Source: Novosphingobium sp. Leaf2
Lineage (GTDB): Bacteria > Pseudomonadota > Alphaproteobacteria > Sphingomonadales > Sphingomonadaceae
NCBI RefSeq assembly: GCF_001421325.1
Contig: NZ_LMJY01000012.1
Coordinates: 434,001-498,000 of the forward strand
DNA: 64,000 bases
Direction of reading: 5' to 3'
The translations under genes were made by a program, and so were the position numbers. Shown here one piece after another: positions 17,065-27,836 of this stretch. Within the stretch, counting starts at the first letter, position 1, and each line of letters begins with the position of its first letter. The notes under the pieces were generated by a model that saw only the letters and a program-made list of their open reading frames with translations, was not told the origin of the DNA and ran no database searches.

Positions 17065-19182
17065 ATGAGCATCTGGTTGATCGCGGCGTCGGCTGCAGGG
17101 GTTGCGGCAGGCGTATCGGGGGGCGATCCGGCCGGGAATCCGGCATCCGGCGCGCCTCAGAACGACGTGCAGGTGGAACGCAAGCTGGACGAGGAAATCG
17201 TCGTCACCGGGCAAGTCCCCACCTTCAAGGCCGAGGTCGTGCAGGTCGGCGCTTTCCGCAACCAGTCGGTGATGGATACGCCGGCCAGCATTGCGGTGAT
17301 CCCCAAGGCCCTGCTCGACGCGCAAGGGGCCACCGGGCTTGAGGACGCCTTGCGTAACGCGCCCGGCGTAACCCAGCAGGCCACCAGCCCCACCACCAGC
17401 AACAACTTCGTGTCCCGCGGCGTGCTGCTTAACGCGCGCACCAATTATCGCCTCAACGGCGCGCTGCAGATCATCAACCTCAGCCCGGTGCCGATCGAGA
17501 ACAAGCAGCGGGTGGAACTGCTCAAGGGCGTGTCTGCCCTGTATTATGGTCTGGCAACGCCGTCCGGCATCGTCAACGTGGTGACCAAGCGCGCCGGCGA
17601 CCAGCCCACCACCAACGCCTATGTCAACGGCGATGCGCAAGGCAGCTATGGCGCGGGCGTGGACATCGGGCGCAAGTTCGGCGCGGACGGGCAGTTCGGC
17701 GTGCGCCTCAATGGCTATGCCGCGCATGTGGAGACCCCGATCGACGGCGTGAACGGCTCGCGCTATCTGGTCAGCGGCGCGTTTGACTGGCAGGCGAGCG
17801 AGCGTTTGTCGTTCAAGTTCGATGTCGAGCATTACCGCCGCGCCACTGACGAGCCGGGCGGCATCGCGCTGTCCGCCTTCCAGTTGCTCAAACGCATCCC
17901 CGATCCGCGCAACCGCTATGCGCCGGTCAACGCGCCCTATCGCACGTGGTCCACCAACGTGCTGGGCCGCGCCGACTATGCGCTGGGCGACGAGTGGTCG
18001 ATCCGCGCCGAGGCGGGCCTGGCGCAATCGCGCCGCCAGCGCAGCCGCGCCGACTTCAGCTTCACCAGCGCGGCCACGGTGGACAGCGGTGCGGGCCGCA
18101 TTTCAGGCAATTACACGCCGGACCAGGAATACCGCAACGAATACCTACGCGCCGAACTGGCCGGCAAGCTCGATACCTTCGGCGTCGTCCACGACCTGCT
18201 GCTGGGCGTGGCGCGCAACCGGCAGGTGCAGGAAGACCAGAACCAGACCAGCTACACCGCCGTAGCGCAGAACATCTACGATCCGCGCGCCATCGCGTTC
18301 GACAGCCTGAATTTCACCACCACCCGCCTCCAGCCCGGCAGCGTCAACGTGGACACCGGCCTGTATGCGATGGACATTGCCCATGTGGGGGAGAAAGTGC
18401 TGGTCATCGGCGGCATCCGCCGGGTGCTGTACGATACCCACGATAGCACCGGCGATTACCGTCTGAAGGCCTGGACGCCCACCGGCGGCATCGTATTCAA
18501 GCCCACCGCCGCCTCAAGCCTGTACTTCACCTATATCGAAGGGCTGGAAAGCGCCGGCACCGCGCCGGCCGGAACCGTCAACGAAGGGGACGTGCTGGCG
18601 CCCGTGCGCAGCAAGCAGATCGAGGCCGGGGCGCGGATCGAGGTGGGCGGCGCGCTGGCCAGCCTGGCCTATTTCCACATCGACCGGGGCCTGAGCTATA
18701 CCGACGCCGCCAACACCTACGTCGTGAACGGGCGGGCGATCCACAAGGGCGTCGAAGCATCGCTGCAGGGCAACCTCACGCGCCAGCTTTCGGTGGCGGT
18801 GTCCGGGCAGTACCTGAACGCCGTCCAGCGCGACACGGGCGTCGCCACACAGGACGGCAACCGGGTGGACAACACGCCGCGCTGGTCGGCTTCCGTGTTC
18901 GCGGAATACCGCCCCGCCATCCTGCCGGAACTCGGCGTGAATGCGGGAATGTATTACACCGGGCTGCGCTATGCCGATGCCCTCAACGCCTATCGGATGC
19001 CGGCATACACGACCTATAGCCTGGGAGCGAACTACAAGGTCGCCCTGCCCGCCGACCGTACCCTGACCTTGCGCGTGAACGGCGATAACATCACCAACAG
19101 GCGCTACTGGTCCACTGGCGGATCGGTGTTCTACGTCGGGCTCGGGCGGCAGGTCCGGTTCTCGGCCAGCGTGGACTTCTAA
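17065..19182 (+). CDS. TonB-dependent siderophore receptor
   Basis: The ATG at 17065, preceded by GTGGGGG, gives 705 residues; the frame is open far upstream but antisense to the reductase gene. A short hydrophobic leader (MSIWLIAASAAGVAAGVSGG) is followed by a plug domain: EIVVTGQ (TonB box region), MDTPASIAVIPKALLDAQG, and the RG block NNFVSRGVLLNARTNYRLNG. The beta-barrel ends in QVRFSASVDF with the terminal Phe of outer membrane proteins. There is no FecA-type signalling domain. The divergent PepSY reductase and shared palindrome suggest uptake and reduction of a ferric siderophore. Confidence 0.92.
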   Translation: MSIWLIAASAAGVAAGVSGGDPAGNPASGAPQNDVQVERKLDEEIVVTGQVPTFKAEVVQVGAFRNQSVMDTPASIAVIPKALLDAQGATGLEDALRNAPGVTQQATSPTTSNNFVSRGVLLNARTNYRLNGALQIINLSPVPIENKQRVELLKGVSALYYGLATPSGIVNVVTKRAGDQPTTNAYVNGDAQGSYGAGVDIGRKFGADGQFGVRLNGYAAHVETPIDGVNGSRYLVSGAFDWQASERLSFKFDVEHYRRATDEPGGIALSAFQLLKRIPDPRNRYAPVNAPYRTWSTNVLGRADYALGDEWSIRAEAGLAQSRRQRSRADFSFTSAATVDSGAGRISGNYTPDQEYRNEYLRAELAGKLDTFGVVHDLLLGVARNRQVQEDQNQTSYTAVAQNIYDPRAIAFDSLNFTTTRLQPGSVNVDTGLYAMDIAHVGEKVLVIGGIRRVLYDTHDSTGDYRLKAWTPTGGIVFKPTAASSLYFTYIEGLESAGTAPAGTVNEGDVLAPVRSKQIEAGARIEVGGALASLAYFHIDRGLSYTDAANTYVVNGRAIHKGVEASLQGNLTRQLSVAVSGQYLNAVQRDTGVATQDGNRVDNTPRWSASVFAEYRPAILPELGVNAGMYYTGLRYADALNAYRMPAYTTYSLGANYKVALPADRTLTLRVNGDNITNRRYWSTGGSVFYVGLGRQVRFSASVDF

Positions 19183-19231
19183 GCGACAGACTCAACTTGC
19201 TGGCGTCGGTGTTTTTATCCATACCGGCACG

Positions 19232-21697
19232 ATGGGCCCCACCGGCGATCCTCTTCCCGCTGCGGGCAATGGCGACGCGCGAACCACCGCGCTCGTCGAT
19301 CTGGCAGACGCCCTGCGCAACTTGCGCGATCCCGGCGATATCGCCTTTGCCGCAGCCCAGATCCTGGGGCGCGCACTGAAGGTCGGCCGGGTGGGATACG
19401 CCACCATGGATGCCCGCACGGGGGTACTGGACGTCGATCGGGACTGGACGGCGCCGGACGTGGAATCGATATCGGGCACGTTCGACCCCGGCGATGACAC
19501 GGCGCTGGTCGATCGACTGAAGCGCGGCGAGGTCATCGCCGTCACAGATAACGCCGCCGACCGGGACATCGCTAGCGGCGCACCCTCCAACGCGCGGGGA
19601 ATGACGAGCTGCCGCGCCTTCGTCATCGCGCCGATCCTTGAGCGCGGGCGACTGGTCGCGGTGTTTTTCGTCAACGACGAAACGCCGCGACGCTGGAGCG
19701 ACGACGACATTGCCCTGATCCGCGCATTTGCCGATCGCACCCGCACCGCCGTCGAGCGCGCGCGCAGCGAGCGCGCCTTGCGGCAGAGCCGGGAGCAGTA
19801 TCGCACGCTGTTCGAATCGATCGACGCGGGCTTTTGCGTTGTCGAAGTCGATCTGGAAGCCGCCGATGGGCGGTGCGACTACCGGGTGATCGAGGCCAAC
19901 CCCGGCTTTTACACACAGACCGGCTTTCCCGAGGAAATCACCGGACTGTGGCTGCGTGCCGCCGCGCCCGCGCTGGAGGAATACTGGTACGAAATGTACG
20001 GCCGCATCGCCGCGACCGGAGAGCCTGCGCGGTTCGAGCAGGGCTCCGCCGCGCTGGGCCGCTGGTTCGACGTCTACGCCTTTCGGGTGAGCGAGCCGGA
20101 AGACCGCCGCGTGGCCATCCTGTTCAACGACATTTCCGCCCGCAAGAACGCGGAAGAGCGTCTGCGCGTGCTCAACGATACGCTGGAGGAGCAGGTCGCC
20201 GCCCGCGCCGCCGAGCGCGACCAGCTGTGGAACCTGTCACAGGATATGCTGGCCCGCGCCGATTTCGACGGAGCGATGTCCGCCGTCAGCCCGGCATGGA
20301 CGCGCATCCTAGGGTGGAGCGAGGAGGAACTTCTGCGCCGGGGCTATGCCGCCGTCACCCACCCAGACGACATCGGCCCCACGCGCGATGCCATCGCCTG
20401 CATGGCGCGCACCCGCGAACCCAGCCGTTTCGAAAACCGCATCGCGACCAGCACGGGGGGCTGGAAGCATATCGAGTGGACCGTGGCGCCAGAGCCGGAC
20501 GGCGTCAATTTCATCGCCGTGGGCCGTGACCTGACTCTGACGAGGCAGCGCGAGGCCGAACTGGCATCGGCGCAGGAGGCCCTTCGCCAAAGCCAGAAGA
20601 TGGAAGCGATGGGCAGCCTGACCGGCGGGGTGGCCCACGATTTCAACAACCTGCTGACGCCGATCGTCGGCTCGCTCGACCTGCTGAAGCGCCGCGGGGT
20701 GGGCACCGCGCGCGAGCAGCGGCTGATCGAAGGGGCGATCCAGTCCGCCGATCGCGCCAAGACGCTGGTGCAGCGCCTGCTGGCCTTCGCCCGACGCCAG
20801 CCGCTGCAGCCGATGCCGGTGGATGCAGGACTGCTGGTGCGCAACATGGCCGATCTGGTCGCCAGCACCACCGGCCCGCAAATCCAGGTGATCGTGGACG
20901 CCGCGCCCGACCTGCCCGCCGCCATGGCCGATCCCAACCAACTGGAAATGGCGCTGCTCAACCTGGCGGTCAACGCGCGCGATGCGATGCCGGACGGGGG
21001 AACCCTGCGCATCGATGCTGCCGCCCGCATCGTTGCGGAGAGCAAGGCAGGCGAAGTCAGCCCGGGCGACTACGTCGTGCTATCGGTGACGGACAGCGGC
21101 ATCGGCATGGACGAGGATACGCTGGCGCGCGCGGTCGAACCTTTCTTCTCCACCAAGGGCATCGGGCGCGGCACCGGCCTTGGCTTGTCGATGGTGCACG
21201 GCCTGGCCCTGCAACTGGGGGGCGCGCTCACCATCCACAGCAAGCCCGGCGTCGGTACGAACATCGAACTGTGGCTGCCGGTCAGCGAGATGCAGGCGTC
21301 TGCATCGGTGGAACCGGGCCCGGCCCTGCCCCCCTTCACCGGCGCCGGCACCGCGCTGCTGGTGGACGATGAAAAACTGGTGCGGATCAGCGTGGCCGAC
21401 ATGCTGGCCGATCTGGGCTACGATGTGGTGGAAGCCAGTTCCGCCGAACGCGCGCTGCAACTGGTGGACGAAGGCCTGACCCCAAGCCTGCTGGTCACCG
21501 ACCACCTGATGCCCGGCATGACCGGCACCGAACTGGCCCGCCGCCTGCAGGCACGCCAGCCCGGCCTGCAACTGCTGATCGTGTCAGGCTATGCTGAAGT
21601 GGACAGCATCGAGGCCGACCTGCCACGCCTGACCAAGCCGTTCCGCAGCGACGAGCTGGCCAATATCCTCGCCGCCCCGCGCCCCTTGATAGCGTAG
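19232..21697 (+). CDS. Hybrid histidine kinase: GAF, two PAS domains, kinase, receiver
   Basis: The 821-residue cytosolic sensor has a GAF domain (about 15-180), a PAS domain (about 190-310), a short coiled coil (LEEQVAARAAERDQL), a second PAS (about 335-440), the kinase core (about 460-690) and a C-terminal receiver (about 705-815). The H-box is GGVAHDFNNLL, the N-box NLAVNARDAMPDGG, G-boxes SGIGMDE and GTGLGLSMVHG. The receiver has VDDEKLVR, phospho-acceptor Asp in LVTDHLMPGMTG and Lys in RLTKPFR. It starts 49 bases after the receptor gene; no output regulator is adjacent, so the target is unknown. Confidence 0.93.
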   Translation: MGPTGDPLPAAGNGDARTTALVDLADALRNLRDPGDIAFAAAQILGRALKVGRVGYATMDARTGVLDVDRDWTAPDVESISGTFDPGDDTALVDRLKRGEVIAVTDNAADRDIASGAPSNARGMTSCRAFVIAPILERGRLVAVFFVNDETPRRWSDDDIALIRAFADRTRTAVERARSERALRQSREQYRTLFESIDAGFCVVEVDLEAADGRCDYRVIEANPGFYTQTGFPEEITGLWLRAAAPALEEYWYEMYGRIAATGEPARFEQGSAALGRWFDVYAFRVSEPEDRRVAILFNDISARKNAEERLRVLNDTLEEQVAARAAERDQLWNLSQDMLARADFDGAMSAVSPAWTRILGWSEEELLRRGYAAVTHPDDIGPTRDAIACMARTREPSRFENRIATSTGGWKHIEWTVAPEPDGVNFIAVGRDLTLTRQREAELASAQEALRQSQKMEAMGSLTGGVAHDFNNLLTPIVGSLDLLKRRGVGTAREQRLIEGAIQSADRAKTLVQRLLAFARRQPLQPMPVDAGLLVRNMADLVASTTGPQIQVIVDAAPDLPAAMADPNQLEMALLNLAVNARDAMPDGGTLRIDAAARIVAESKAGEVSPGDYVVLSVTDSGIGMDEDTLARAVEPFFSTKGIGRGTGLGLSMVHGLALQLGGALTIHSKPGVGTNIELWLPVSEMQASASVEPGPALPPFTGAGTALLVDDEKLVRISVADMLADLGYDVVEASSAERALQLVDEGLTPSLLVTDHLMPGMTGTELARRLQARQPGLQLLIVSGYAEVDSIEADLPRLTKPFRSDELANILAAPRPLIA

Positions 21698-21723
21698 GGC
21701 CGCCTCCGCCGCCTTAGCGGCCC
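21697..21723. terminator. Hairpin between convergent kinase and maeB genes
   Basis: GGGCCGC (21697-21703) and GCGGCCC (21717-21723) pair perfectly across the 16-base gap between the two convergent stops. No clear U-tract on either side; it could serve both strands weakly. Confidence 0.35.
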
Positions 21724-23999
21724 GCGGTTTCCTCCACCCCGCTGTTCACCCGCGCCACGGCGATGCTGGTGAGGTTCAGGATGCCGCGCGCGGTGACGCC
21801 GGGCGTCAGCACGTGGATCGGCTGCGCCAGCCCCAGCAGCATCGGCCCAACCGTGGGCGAGCTGGACGAGGCGGACAGCGCGGTCAGGGTGATGTTCGCT
21901 GCATCCAGGTTGGGCATCACCAGCAGGTTGGCCGCGCCTTCGAAGCGCGCATCCGGCACCAGCTTTTCGCGCAGAGCCTGGCTGAGCGCGGCATCGGCGT
22001 GCATTTCGCCGTCCACCAGAAGATCGGGCGCGGCGACGTGGACCAGCTTGGTAGCGGCGCGCATCTTGCGCGCGCTGGGGCTGTGCGAGGACCCGAAGTT
22101 GGAGTGCGAGAGCAGCGCCACCTTGGGCTCCAGCCCGAAACGGCGCACCGCATCGGCGGCCAGCACGGTCATTTCCGCCACCTGCTCAGGTGTAGGATCG
22201 GGCACCATGTGAGTATCAGTGATGAACAGCGCGCCGGCATCAAGGATCAGGCCGGACAGCGCATAGACCCGGTTCACGCCGGGGGCGCGATCGACGATGC
22301 GCAGCACGTGCTCCACCTCGCCCCAGTATTCCGAGTTGCCGCCCACCAGCGCGGCATCGACCTTGCCGGTGCGCAGCAGCATCGCCGCCGTCACACTGGG
22401 GCGGCGATAGACGTGGCGCATCACCTCCGCGTTGGGCACGCCCTTGCGCGCGGCGATCGCGCGATAGGCCTGCATCAGCGCATCCATCGCTTCGTGATCG
22501 GTTTCCGGGTCCAGCAGGTCCACGTCCTGGTCCAGCTTGAACGACAGGCCCAGTTCGGGCAGCCGCGCTTCCAGAATGCGGCGACGGCCCACGAGTGTGG
22601 GGCGCACCATGCCTTCGCCCAGCGCATCCTGCACCGCGCGCAGCACGCGTTCGTCCTCGCCCTCGCCATAGGCCACCCGGCGCTGCGATCCGCGCGCGGC
22701 GTGGAACACCGGCAGCATCAGCTGGCCCGACCGGGCATTGCCGGTTTCCAGCGTGCGGCGGTATTCATCCAGGTCGATCGTACGCGTGGCCACGCCGCTT
22801 TCCATGGCCGCGCGGGCAACGGCGGTGGCGATTTCGGCGATCAGGCGCGGATCGAACGGGGTGGGAATGATGTATTCCGGCCCGAACACCAGCTTGCGCC
22901 CGCCATAGGCCTGCGCCACGCTGTCATGCGCGGGAACGCGGGCCAGCGCGGCGATCGCCTCGGCGGCGGCGGCCTTCATCGCCTCGTTGATCTGCGTCGC
23001 GCCCACGTCCAGCGCGCCGCGGAAGATGTAGGGGAAGCACAGGACGTTGTTGACCTGATTGGGATAGTCAGACCGGCCCGTGGCGATGATCGCGTCGGCG
23101 CGCACCTCGCGCGCCACTTCGGGGCGGATTTCCGGTTCGGGGTTGGCAAGCGCGAAGATCAGCGGACTGTCCGCCAGCAACGGCAGCCATTCTGCCTTCA
23201 GCACGCCGGGCGCGGACAAGCCCAGGAACACGTTGGCGTCCGGCAGCACTTCGGGCAGCGTGCGCGCATCGGTGGCGCGGGCATAGCGGGCCATGTTGGG
23301 CAGCATGCCTTCGCGGCCCGAATGGATCACACCGTCCTTGTCGGTCAGCGTCACGTTCTCGATCCGCAGGCCCATCGTCACCAGCAGATCCACGCAGGCC
23401 AGCGCCGCCGCGCCCGCGCCGGAGGTCACCAGCCGCGCTTCGGACAATTCGCGCCCCTGCAGCACCAGCGCGTTGCGCACTGCGGCGGCCACCACGATCG
23501 CGGTGCCGTGCTGGTCGTCATGGAACACCGGAATGTTCATGCGCGCCTTGAGTGCGGCCTCGATGGCGAAGCACTCAGGGGCCTTGATGTCTTCCAGATT
23601 GATGCCGCCGAACGTGGGCTCCAGAAGCGCCACGGCCTCGATGAACTTTTCGGGATCGGTGGTGTCCACCTCGATATCGAACACGTCGATGTCGGCGAAC
23701 TTCTTGAACAGGACGGCCTTGCCTTCCATCACCGGCTTGGAGGCCAGCGCGCCGATTGCGCCCAGCCCCAGCACGGCAGTACCGTTGGAGATCACTGCAA
23801 CCAGGTTACCGCGCGCGGTATAGTCCAGCGCCTTGCAGGGGTCAGCGGCGATTTCCATGCAGGGCGCGGCAACGCCGGGGGAATAGGCCAGCGCCAGATC
23901 GCGCTGGTTGACCATGCGCTTGGTGGGCTCGATGGCCAGTTTGCCCGGTTTGGGCAGGCGGTGATAATCCAGAGCGGCGCGGCGAAGGGTCTCGTCCAT
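21714..23999 (-). CDS. maeB: NADP-dependent malic enzyme with phosphotransacetylase-like domain
   Basis: The 761-residue protein matches MaeB in length and domain order. The malic enzyme N-terminal part (1-160) has [13 protein letters not shown] and the catalytic [12 protein letters not shown] region. [16 protein letters not shown] marks the metal and NAD(P) site, followed by a Rossmann segment ([16 protein letters not shown]). The C-terminal part (about 430-755) is phosphotransacetylase-like ([32 protein letters not shown]), usually a regulatory domain. It converts malate to pyruvate with NADPH. It stands alone, convergent with the hybrid kinase. Confidence 0.95.
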   Translation of the reverse strand: MDETLRRAALDYHRLPKPGKLAIEPTKRMVNQRDLALAYSPGVAAPCMEIAADPCKALDYTARGNLVAVISNGTAVLGLGAIGALASKPVMEGKAVLFKKFADIDVFDIEVDTTDPEKFIEAVALLEPTFGGINLEDIKAPECFAIEAALKARMNIPVFHDDQHGTAIVVAAAVRNALVLQGRELSEARLVTSGAGAAALACVDLLVTMGLRIENVTLTDKDGVIHSGREGMLPNMARYARATDARTLPEVLPDANVFLGLSAPGVLKAEWLPLLADSPLIFALANPEPEIRPEVAREVRADAIIATGRSDYPNQVNNVLCFPYIFRGALDVGATQINEAMKAAAAEAIAALARVPAHDSVAQAYGGRKLVFGPEYIIPTPFDPRLIAEIATAVARAAMESGVATRTIDLDEYRRTLETGNARSGQLMLPVFHAARGSQRRVAYGEGEDERVLRAVQDALGEGMVRPTLVGRRRILEARLPELGLSFKLDQDVDLLDPETDHEAMDALMQAYRAIAARKGVPNAEVMRHVYRRPSVTAAMLLRTGKVDAALVGGNSEYWGEVEHVLRIVDRAPGVNRVYALSGLILDAGALFITDTHMVPDPTPEQVAEMTVLAADAVRRFGLEPKVALLSHSNFGSSHSPSARKMRAATKLVHVAAPDLLVDGEMHADAALSQALREKLVPDARFEGAANLLVMPNLDAANITLTALSASSSSPTVGPMLLGLAQPIHVLTPGVTARGILNLTSIAVARVNSGVEETAGR

Positions 24000-24173
24000 G
24001 TCTCATCCTGTCCGTGGCGGCGGCGTGGCCCATGCGGTGCATGCGCCGATCTACAGGACCCTCAACACGGTTGCGGCGCGCTTGTCGAGCGGGGCGCAAT
24101 CAAATTTTACGCACGCGCGCCTGCGTAAAGCGGCACGCGTGGCTATCGGCGGCACCGTGTCGTGCGCCCGGCC

Positions 24174-25646
24174 TCAGTTTCGCGCCGAGCGGCCCGACCG
24201 CAGCGGCACCACCTCGGCAGCCGTCTGACGCACCACCTGGTTGCGGCCCCGCCGCTTGGCATCATACAGCGCCCCGTCCGCTGCGCCGATCAGCGCGTAC
24301 ACGTCGCCATTGGGGCCGCCCGCGCAGGCCAGACCGATGCTCACAGTGACGGTGAGGCCGTTGCATTGCGGCAGCCACAACGCCTCCACCGCGGCGCGCA
24401 TCCGTTCGGCGATTGCAGCGGCCCCGTCAGGATCGGTATCGGGCAGGATGGCGGCAAATTCCTCTCCGCCGTAGCGGGCCACGACATCGGTTTCGCGCCG
24501 CGCGCAATCGGCCAGCGCGCCGGCGACCCTGCGCAGCACTTCATCGCCCGCAAAATGCCCGAACTGATCGTTCAGCGGCTTGAAATGGTCGATGTCGATC
24601 ATCAGCAGCACCAGTTGTCCCGAACTGCGCGAGCGCCGCGCCCATTCGCGGTGCAGCACTTCGTCGAACCGGCGGCGGTTGGCGATGCCGGTCAACCCGT
24701 CACGCTGGGACAGGCGCGAAAGCTCGTCATGCTCGGCCAGGCTGCGCACCTGCACCAGCACCGTGCGCAGGCCATAGCCCAGCGAGGCGATGATGCACCC
24801 GGCCACGGCGATCACGGGATCGAACGAGACCAGCAGCACCGACACGGTGAGCAGCGTGACGGGGATCAGCATCGGGCTGCCCGCACGCACCACCCGCGCC
24901 AGTGCCGCCCGCCGGGGTCCTTCGGCTGCAGAGGACACCGCGTGCGGCCGCAGCGCCATGCCCGCAAGCAGCAGGAACGGCACGTCGATCAGCACGTCCA
25001 GCCATACCCCGAACGGGGTGTCATACTGGAAGTGGTTCATGTATCCGGCGGCCAGTCCGTAGGTCACGGCATAGGCGGCGATTGCGCGGAAAAACGCAAC
25101 GCGCGCTGGCGTGCAGGACATCAGGCGCAGCAGAGCGAACGCGGCGATGTAGATGTTCTGGATATCAAACATCAGCGCAAGCGCCCCGGTGTTAACCGAG
25201 GTCGTGCCCGCCATTGTGGTATACCGCTCGACGTAGACGTAGAACAGATAGCCCAGGGCCACCGCCAGCGCCGCATCGACCAGCCGCATCGGCCACCGGT
25301 CCACCTCCAGGCTGGCGAGCGCGAAGATCAGGGGCACGGCGTACAAGACGAACAGCAGGATGCCCATGCGGTTCTCGTCGCCGATGTCGAGCAGGGTGGC
25401 GGCGATCGTGACGCTGGCCATGCCGCCCGCCCAGCACGTCATGGCGATGCCGGCGGCCAGCCAGCCTTCCAGCCCGTCACGCGCGGCGCGGCGAAAACAG
25501 GCTGCGGCGGCGATGGCGGGGGCTGCCACCAGCCAGGCGAACGAGGCGAGGCGCATGCCGCTGCCTTCGATGGCAAGCACGAAGATGTGACTCGCGAGAA
25601 ACGCGAACGCCGCTACAGCAATGACGCTTCTCGAAACGAGCCGCAT
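24174..25646 (-). CDS. Membrane-bound diguanylate cyclase
   Basis: The 490-residue protein has about nine hydrophobic segments in residues 1-310, then a GGDEF domain (about 330-480). The domain has DGLTGIANRRRFDEVL, the metal-binding IDIDHFKPLNDQFGH and the active motif YGGEEF, so it should make cyclic di-GMP. No RxxD inhibitory site is obvious before the motif. The membrane region is not a recognised sensor family to me. The gene lies between maeB and the OPT transporter on the same strand, about 90 bases from the latter. Confidence 0.92.
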   Translation of the reverse strand: MRLVSRSVIAVAAFAFLASHIFVLAIEGSGMRLASFAWLVAAPAIAAAACFRRAARDGLEGWLAAGIAMTCWAGGMASVTIAATLLDIGDENRMGILLFVLYAVPLIFALASLEVDRWPMRLVDAALAVALGYLFYVYVERYTTMAGTTSVNTGALALMFDIQNIYIAAFALLRLMSCTPARVAFFRAIAAYAVTYGLAAGYMNHFQYDTPFGVWLDVLIDVPFLLLAGMALRPHAVSSAAEGPRRAALARVVRAGSPMLIPVTLLTVSVLLVSFDPVIAVAGCIIASLGYGLRTVLVQVRSLAEHDELSRLSQRDGLTGIANRRRFDEVLHREWARRSRSSGQLVLLMIDIDHFKPLNDQFGHFAGDEVLRRVAGALADCARRETDVVARYGGEEFAAILPDTDPDGAAAIAERMRAAVEALWLPQCNGLTVTVSIGLACAGGPNGDVYALIGAADGALYDAKRRGRNQVVRQTAAEVVPLRSGRSARN

Positions 25647-25680
25647 GGGCGCTTCCTCGCCAGACGCATGACGTCACCTA

Positions 25681-25702
25681 AATCCTGTAACCCTGCAGGA
25701 TT
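25681..25702 (-). terminator. Small inverted repeat behind the OPT transporter gene
   Basis: AATCCTG and CAGGATT pair perfectly around an eight-base loop, about 40 bases after the OPT stop on the minus strand and 35 before the cyclase start. Short and without a U-tract; a terminator or operator is possible. Confidence 0.25.
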
Positions 25703-25738
25703 GAGGTCAGGTTAACTTTGCCGCGCCTGCATCGCGTT

Positions 25739-27706
25739 TTATCTGCCGCCTGCCAGCTTGCGCGTGCGCGCGTACAGCGCGGCGGTAAGCCCTAGGAACA
25801 GCGCCGTGCCGCCCAACAGCGCGGGCGTTGCAAACCCGTCACCCACCAGCGCCAGTGGGGCGTCCTTGCCGGTGCCCGCCACGATCCCGGCGAACACCAC
25901 GCCCCACAGGCTTTCGCCCACGATCAGCCCGGTGGCGGTGAGCACGCCCATGCGCAGCGCCATTTCCGGATCGCTGCGCCGCTCCGCCCAGCGGTCGTAG
26001 AACCGGCCCACCAGCGACCCCAGCACGGTGGGCAGGATCACGCTCATCGGCAGGTAGATGCCGATCCCCACCGCCAGCGGCGGCAGGCGCAGCCGTCCGG
26101 CCGCGCCCAGAACGGCATCGAGCACGATGAAGATCACCCCCGCCACAGCGCCCCAGCCGATCATCGTCCAGTTGAGATCGCCGCCCAGCACGCCTTTGGC
26201 CAGCGCCGAAATCAGCGCCGCCTGGGGCGCGGGCAGAGCGTTGGGGCCGGCGCCCGGCATTCCGGCAAAGCCCAGCCCGCTGTTCAGCACGTTGAGCACC
26301 GGGGGAATGATCAGCGATCCGAACACCACGCCGATCACCAGCGCCACCTGCTGTTTCCACGGGGTCGCGCCCACCAGTTGCCCGGTTTTCAGGTCCTGCA
26401 GGTTGTCGTTCGAAATGGTGGCGACGCCGAACACGATGCCGGTGACGATCAGCGCGTAAGCCACCAGCGCCTCGGTGGTGGAGGCGCCCTGCTCGCGCCC
26501 GAACAGACCGACGAGCATCAGCGATGCGGCCACGACCGACAGGATGCCGATGCCCGATACCGGCGAATTGGACGCGCCGATCAGCCCGGCCATGTAACCG
26601 CACACCGCCGCGATCAGCAGTCCGAACACTACCACGAACACCACTGCGCCCGCGATCAGCACGCCTTCGCTGCCGGCCAGCGGGCCACCCGCGATGACGC
26701 TCCACAGCAACAGCGCGATCGGCACCATCATCGCCAGCGCGGCCAGCGCAACGATGCCGATGGGAATATCCTGCTCCTCGATCGCCAGCACCTGGCCCGC
26801 GCCGCGCGCGCGGCTGGCGGCCAGTGCGGAGCGCACGCCGCCCACTACCGGACCGGCGATGCGCAGCAGGGTCCACACCGCCGCCACGCCGATCACGCCA
26901 GCGCCGAAAAACCGCACGTCAGCGGAAAACACGCCTTGCGCCCACGCACCGACATCGCCGGTTGCGGGGTTTTGCGCGGTCAGGATCGGCAGCAGCACCC
27001 ACCAGCCCACGACGAGCCCGAGGGCCATCGCCATGCCGACGGACAGGCCGACCAGATGGCCCACGCCCAGCAGCGCGAACGACAGGCCGCCGGAAATGCC
27101 GGTCGCCCCGGAGCCGGCGCGAAACCACACCGCCGCTTCGCCCACCACCAGCCTGGTCTGCGTCAGCACCGCGAACCCGGCGGATGCCACCGCATTCCAC
27201 AACAGGATGGACAGCCCTTTGGCGCTTTCCTCCGCCCCTTCGCGTGAGCCGGAACCGATGCGCAGCACTTCGGCGGCGGCATGGCCTTCGGGATAAGGCA
27301 GCGGCGTGTCCACCACCAGCGCGCGGCGCAGCGGCACGGAAAACAGCACGCCCAGAACGCCGCCGGTGCCGGTGATCGCCGCCGTGGTCCAATAGGGGAA
27401 GCCCTGCCACCAGCCGATCATCACCAGACCGGGCAGCACGAAGATGATCGCCGCCAGCGTACCTGCCGCGCTCGCCACGGTCTGGACGATATTGTTTTCC
27501 CAGATCGTGGAATCGCGAAAGCCGCGCAGCACCGCCATCGAGATCACGGCGGCGGGAATGGACGTGGCGAACGTCAACCCCACCTTGAGCCCGAGATAGA
27601 CGTTGGCGGCGGTGAACAGCAACGTGATGATGCCGCCCAGCGCAATGCCGCGAAGCGTCAGCTCCTTTACCGATGCCGGACGCGTTTCCCCCTGATCGTT
27701 CGCCAT
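25739..27706 (-). CDS. OPT-family oligopeptide transporter
   Basis: The 655-residue inner-membrane protein has about 15 hydrophobic segments and typical OPT blocks: ELTLRGIALGGIITLLFTAANVY cut short here as ELTLRGIALG at the start, the PLPYPEGHAAAEVL motif near residues 135-148, and NLQDLKTGQLVGATPWKQQV near 434-453. Family members move small peptides or metal chelates by proton symport; the substrate cannot be told. The start ATG is 130 bases from the divergent nucleotidyltransferase gene. Confidence 0.93.
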   Translation of the reverse strand: MANDQGETRPASVKELTLRGIALGGIITLLFTAANVYLGLKVGLTFATSIPAAVISMAVLRGFRDSTIWENNIVQTVASAAGTLAAIIFVLPGLVMIGWWQGFPYWTTAAITGTGGVLGVLFSVPLRRALVVDTPLPYPEGHAAAEVLRIGSGSREGAEESAKGLSILLWNAVASAGFAVLTQTRLVVGEAAVWFRAGSGATGISGGLSFALLGVGHLVGLSVGMAMALGLVVGWWVLLPILTAQNPATGDVGAWAQGVFSADVRFFGAGVIGVAAVWTLLRIAGPVVGGVRSALAASRARGAGQVLAIEEQDIPIGIVALAALAMMVPIALLLWSVIAGGPLAGSEGVLIAGAVVFVVVFGLLIAAVCGYMAGLIGASNSPVSGIGILSVVAASLMLVGLFGREQGASTTEALVAYALIVTGIVFGVATISNDNLQDLKTGQLVGATPWKQQVALVIGVVFGSLIIPPVLNVLNSGLGFAGMPGAGPNALPAPQAALISALAKGVLGGDLNWTMIGWGAVAGVIFIVLDAVLGAAGRLRLPPLAVGIGIYLPMSVILPTVLGSLVGRFYDRWAERRSDPEMALRMGVLTATGLIVGESLWGVVFAGIVAGTGKDAPLALVGDGFATPALLGGTALFLGLTAALYARTRKLAGGR

Positions 27707-27836
27707 GCGTATCTTTGCCTTTTGCGTTTCAAGCCATTATTGCCACGGGGCGCTCCTTCGCAACAGGCAAAACGCGCGCATTGCGGACCTGTCGGTTTCA
27801 TCGCTCCGTCACATCGGTGCCGCACAGCGTATAGCC

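Noticed and set aside
24162..25715. 517-codon plus-strand frame opposite the diguanylate cyclase
   Set aside because: Shadow frame; the GGEEF protein on the minus strand is real.
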